Part shown: one piece after another, positions 62,444-64,000 of the stretch | Position numbering within the stretch: position 1 is the stretch's first letter | How the letters are laid out: each line of letters begins with the position of its first letter | Source: Methanocorpusculum sp. UBA424 | GTDB taxonomy: Archaea; Halobacteriota; Methanomicrobia; Methanomicrobiales; Methanocorpusculaceae | Assembly: GCA_002498375.1 (NCBI GenBank) | Contig: DAHC01000003.1 | Coordinates: forward strand, 143,437-207,436 | Direction: 5' to 3' | DNA: 64,000 bases | Notes under the pieces: model-generated | What the model was told of the DNA's origin: nothing | Databases searched by the model: none | What the model saw: only the letters and a program-made list of their open reading frames with translations | Position numbers and translations under genes: made by a program

Positions 62444-62773
62444 ATGAAAGAGACAAAAGATCTGATCGGAACGCCTCTTCCTTTGAAGAGCCTGGCCGAT
62501 TATCAGGAGGGGTCGGTCGTATCCCGGATGGTCATCAATAAAAAAAGCGGTACGGTGACGATATTTGCTTTTGAGAGGGGTGAAGGACTTTCCGAACACT
62601 CTGCTCCGTACGATGCTCTCGTGATCGTCCTTGAAGGAGAGGCGGAGATCCCCATCGGCGGGGTATCCCATTTTGTCAAGGAGGGGGAGATGCTGATCAT
62701 GCCGGCAAAGATCCCGCATGCGGTCCATCCGCTTTCACGATTTAAAATGATGCTCGTGATGATCCACGAGTAA
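62444..62773 (+). CDS. Small cupin protein
   Basis: The 109-residue protein has a single cupin barrel. Motif 1 is like GEGLSEHSAPYDALVIVLEG (about 47-66) and motif 2 like KEGEMLIMPAKIPHAVHPLS (about 81-100), with His residues for a metal. Such stand-alone cupins are often sugar- or oxyanion-linked enzymes or sensors; the substrate is unknown. Confidence 0.88.
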   Translation: MKETKDLIGTPLPLKSLADYQEGSVVSRMVINKKSGTVTIFAFERGEGLSEHSAPYDALVIVLEGEAEIPIGGVSHFVKEGEMLIMPAKIPHAVHPLSRFKMMLVMIHE

Positions 62774-62918
62774 CATTTCCTCATTTCTAACATACATTTA
62801 GTATTCTGTCATTTTCAGAGATCCGCAGATATCCCGGAGTATTTTGAAAAACAGAATAGACGCGGTATGCCGGCCGGATGAAGGCGCTTTAAAAATAGGA
62901 TGTTTTTCTGATTCAGAC

Positions 62919-64000
62919 TTACATCAGAAGAAGCACCGGTACGAATACCAGTGAGATCAGGGACATAAGTTTGATCAGAATGTTGATCGAAGGTCCGGAC
63001 GTATCTTTGAACGGGTCACCGACAGTGTCACCGACGACAGCTGCTTTGTGAGCGGCTGAGCCTTTGCCGCCGAAGTTACCGAGTTCGATATACTTCTTTG
63101 CATTGTCCCATGCTCCGCCGGCATTTGCCATCGTGATAGCAAGGAGGAAACCGGATACGAGGGATCCGACTAACAGACCGCCGAGGGCCAGCGGACCGAG
63201 GATAAATCCAACGGCGAGAGGCGCAACGATTGCGAGAAGACCCGGAAGAATCATCTTTTTGATTGCTGCTTTCGTAGCGATCGAGACGGCCGACGTGTAG
63301 TCAGGGTCTGCAGTTCCTTCCATCAGGCCTTTGATCTCTTTGAACTGACGGCGGACTTCAACAACGATCTGCTGAGCTGCATCGCCGACTGCTGTCATGG
63401 TAAGAGCAGAGAAGAGGAACGGAAGCATACCACCGATGAGGAGACCGATGAACACTGTGGTGTTCAGAATATCGATCGTCTCAATACCGACGGCGAGTGC
63501 GTAGGCGCTGAAAAGCGCAAGGCCGGTAAGAGCGGCTGAGCCGATTGCAAATCCTTTACCGATTGCTGCGGTGGTGTTACCGACTGCATCAAGCGTGTCG
63601 GTGATATCACGAACAGAGTGGTCCTGGTGGGACATCTCGGCGATACCGCCTGCATTGTCCGCGACCGGACCATATGCGTCAACTGCAAGTGAGATACCAA
63701 GGGTGGACAGCATACCAACAGCAGCAATACCGATACCGTACATGCCGGCAAACTGGTACGCAATGAAGGTGGCAACTGAGATGATAAGGACCGGCCAGAC
63801 GGTCGACTCCATACCTTTTGCAAATCCGCTGATGATATCAGTGGCCGCACCCGTTTGACAGGATTTTGCAATGCCTAAGGTCGGCTTGTAATCGAACGAA
63901 GTGTAGTACTCCGTGATAAGACCGATCATGAAACCTGCAACAAGACCTGCGATGGTTGCAAACCAGATTCCCATACCAAGAGGAGCGGCAAACATGAATC
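62919..64000 (-). CDS. hppA: Membrane-bound ion-translocating pyrophosphatase, N-terminus outside window
   Basis: This 360-codon C-terminal part of an M-PPase couples pyrophosphate hydrolysis to Na+ or H+ pumping. DAYGPVADNAGGIAEMS and the later ANAGGAWDNAKKYIE and VVGDTVGDPFKDTSGPS carry the metal/pyrophosphate Asp residues. The segment GNTTAAIGKGFAIGSAAL has Ala where the K+-independent class has Lys, so this is the K+-dependent class, often Na+ pumps in methanogens. The gene runs off the right edge (its 5' end is beyond 64000). Confidence 0.92.
   Translation of the reverse strand, partial: FMFAAPLGMGIWFATIAGLVAGFMIGLITEYYTSFDYKPTLGIAKSCQTGAATDIISGFAKGMESTVWPVLIISVATFIAYQFAGMYGIGIAAVGMLSTLGISLAVDAYGPVADNAGGIAEMSHQDHSVRDITDTLDAVGNTTAAIGKGFAIGSAALTGLALFSAYALAVGIETIDILNTTVFIGLLIGGMLPFLFSALTMTAVGDAAQQIVVEVRRQFKEIKGLMEGTADPDYTSAVSIATKAAIKKMILPGLLAIVAPLAVGFILGPLALGGLLVGSLVSGFLLAITMANAGGAWDNAKKYIELGNFGGKGSAAHKAAVVGDTVGDPFKDTSGPSINILIKLMSLISLVFVPVLLLM

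Overview
The window looks like chromosomal DNA of a hydrogenotrophic and formate-using methanogenic archaeon of the order Methanomicrobiales. Methanocorpusculum or a close relative is my best guess, by recognition and not by any search. The evidence is an F420-reducing hydrogenase operon (frhADGB), an F420-dependent formate dehydrogenase (fdhAB), a Tfx-type regulator, the archaeal GTP cyclohydrolase MptA for methanopterin synthesis, a four-subunit pyruvate synthase, the short archaeal PurA, archaeal-style promoters and secreted proteins with archaeal signals. I see no rRNA or tRNA genes and no CRISPR array.

Layout. 1-2178: a large S-layer-like surface protein (minus strand) running off the left edge, with a structured leader and an array of ~54-nt hairpin units beside it. 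2.8-10.7 kb: a tightly packed plus-strand block with purA, a Trm112-like zinc protein, cobalamin cbiB, an HD phosphohydrolase, ubiX, a ubiD homologue and an aconitase-X gene (the last three fit the archaeal modified mevalonate pathway), then a site-2-type protease. 10.7-13.3 kb: birA, a coiled-coil membrane protein and a frameshifted type IV pilin. 13.3-13.9 kb: a second hairpin cluster. 13.9-16.7 kb: porBACD. 16.7-23.4 kb: an SMC-like ATPase, a five-gene peptide/nickel-type ABC importer and a methyltransferase. 23.7-30.9 kb: fdhAB, the Tfx regulator and a tungstate importer, a coherent Mo/W metalloenzyme, metal supply and regulation cluster. 31-36.7 kb: aspS and small housekeeping or unknown genes.

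36.7-42.4 kb is the most accessory-looking part. It holds an AlbA_2/HATPase-type regulator flanked by short direct repeats, an SF3 (D5/P4-like) primase-helicase with six alternating GGGTGCA motifs at its 3' side and a divergent ribbon-helix-helix/zinc-ribbon gene at its 5' side, and two very AT-rich membrane-protein genes. It reads like an integrated or decayed replicon.

42.4-46.7 kb: an ECF-type vitamin importer whose S component and two ATPases are fused into one polypeptide, in an operon with an acyl-adenylate/CoA ligase. 46.8-50.5 kb: two related unknown membrane proteins sharing a repeated 'PFW' motif, then recQ. 50.5-52.5 kb: ilvC and mptA, divergent. 52.9-56.6 kb: frhADGB. 56.7-64 kb: an unknown protein, a MerR/GyrI regulator, an orphan solute-binding protein with a C-terminal anchor, DUF1015, an acetyltransferase, DUF3795, a cupin, and a K+-dependent-type membrane pyrophosphatase running off the right edge.

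Metabolically, Frh and Fdh supply reduced F420 for methanogenesis from H2/CO2 and formate. Tup and Tfx serve the Mo/W enzymes. Por makes pyruvate from acetyl-CoA and CO2, and the UbiX/UbiD/AcnX set supplies isoprenoid precursors for archaeal lipids.
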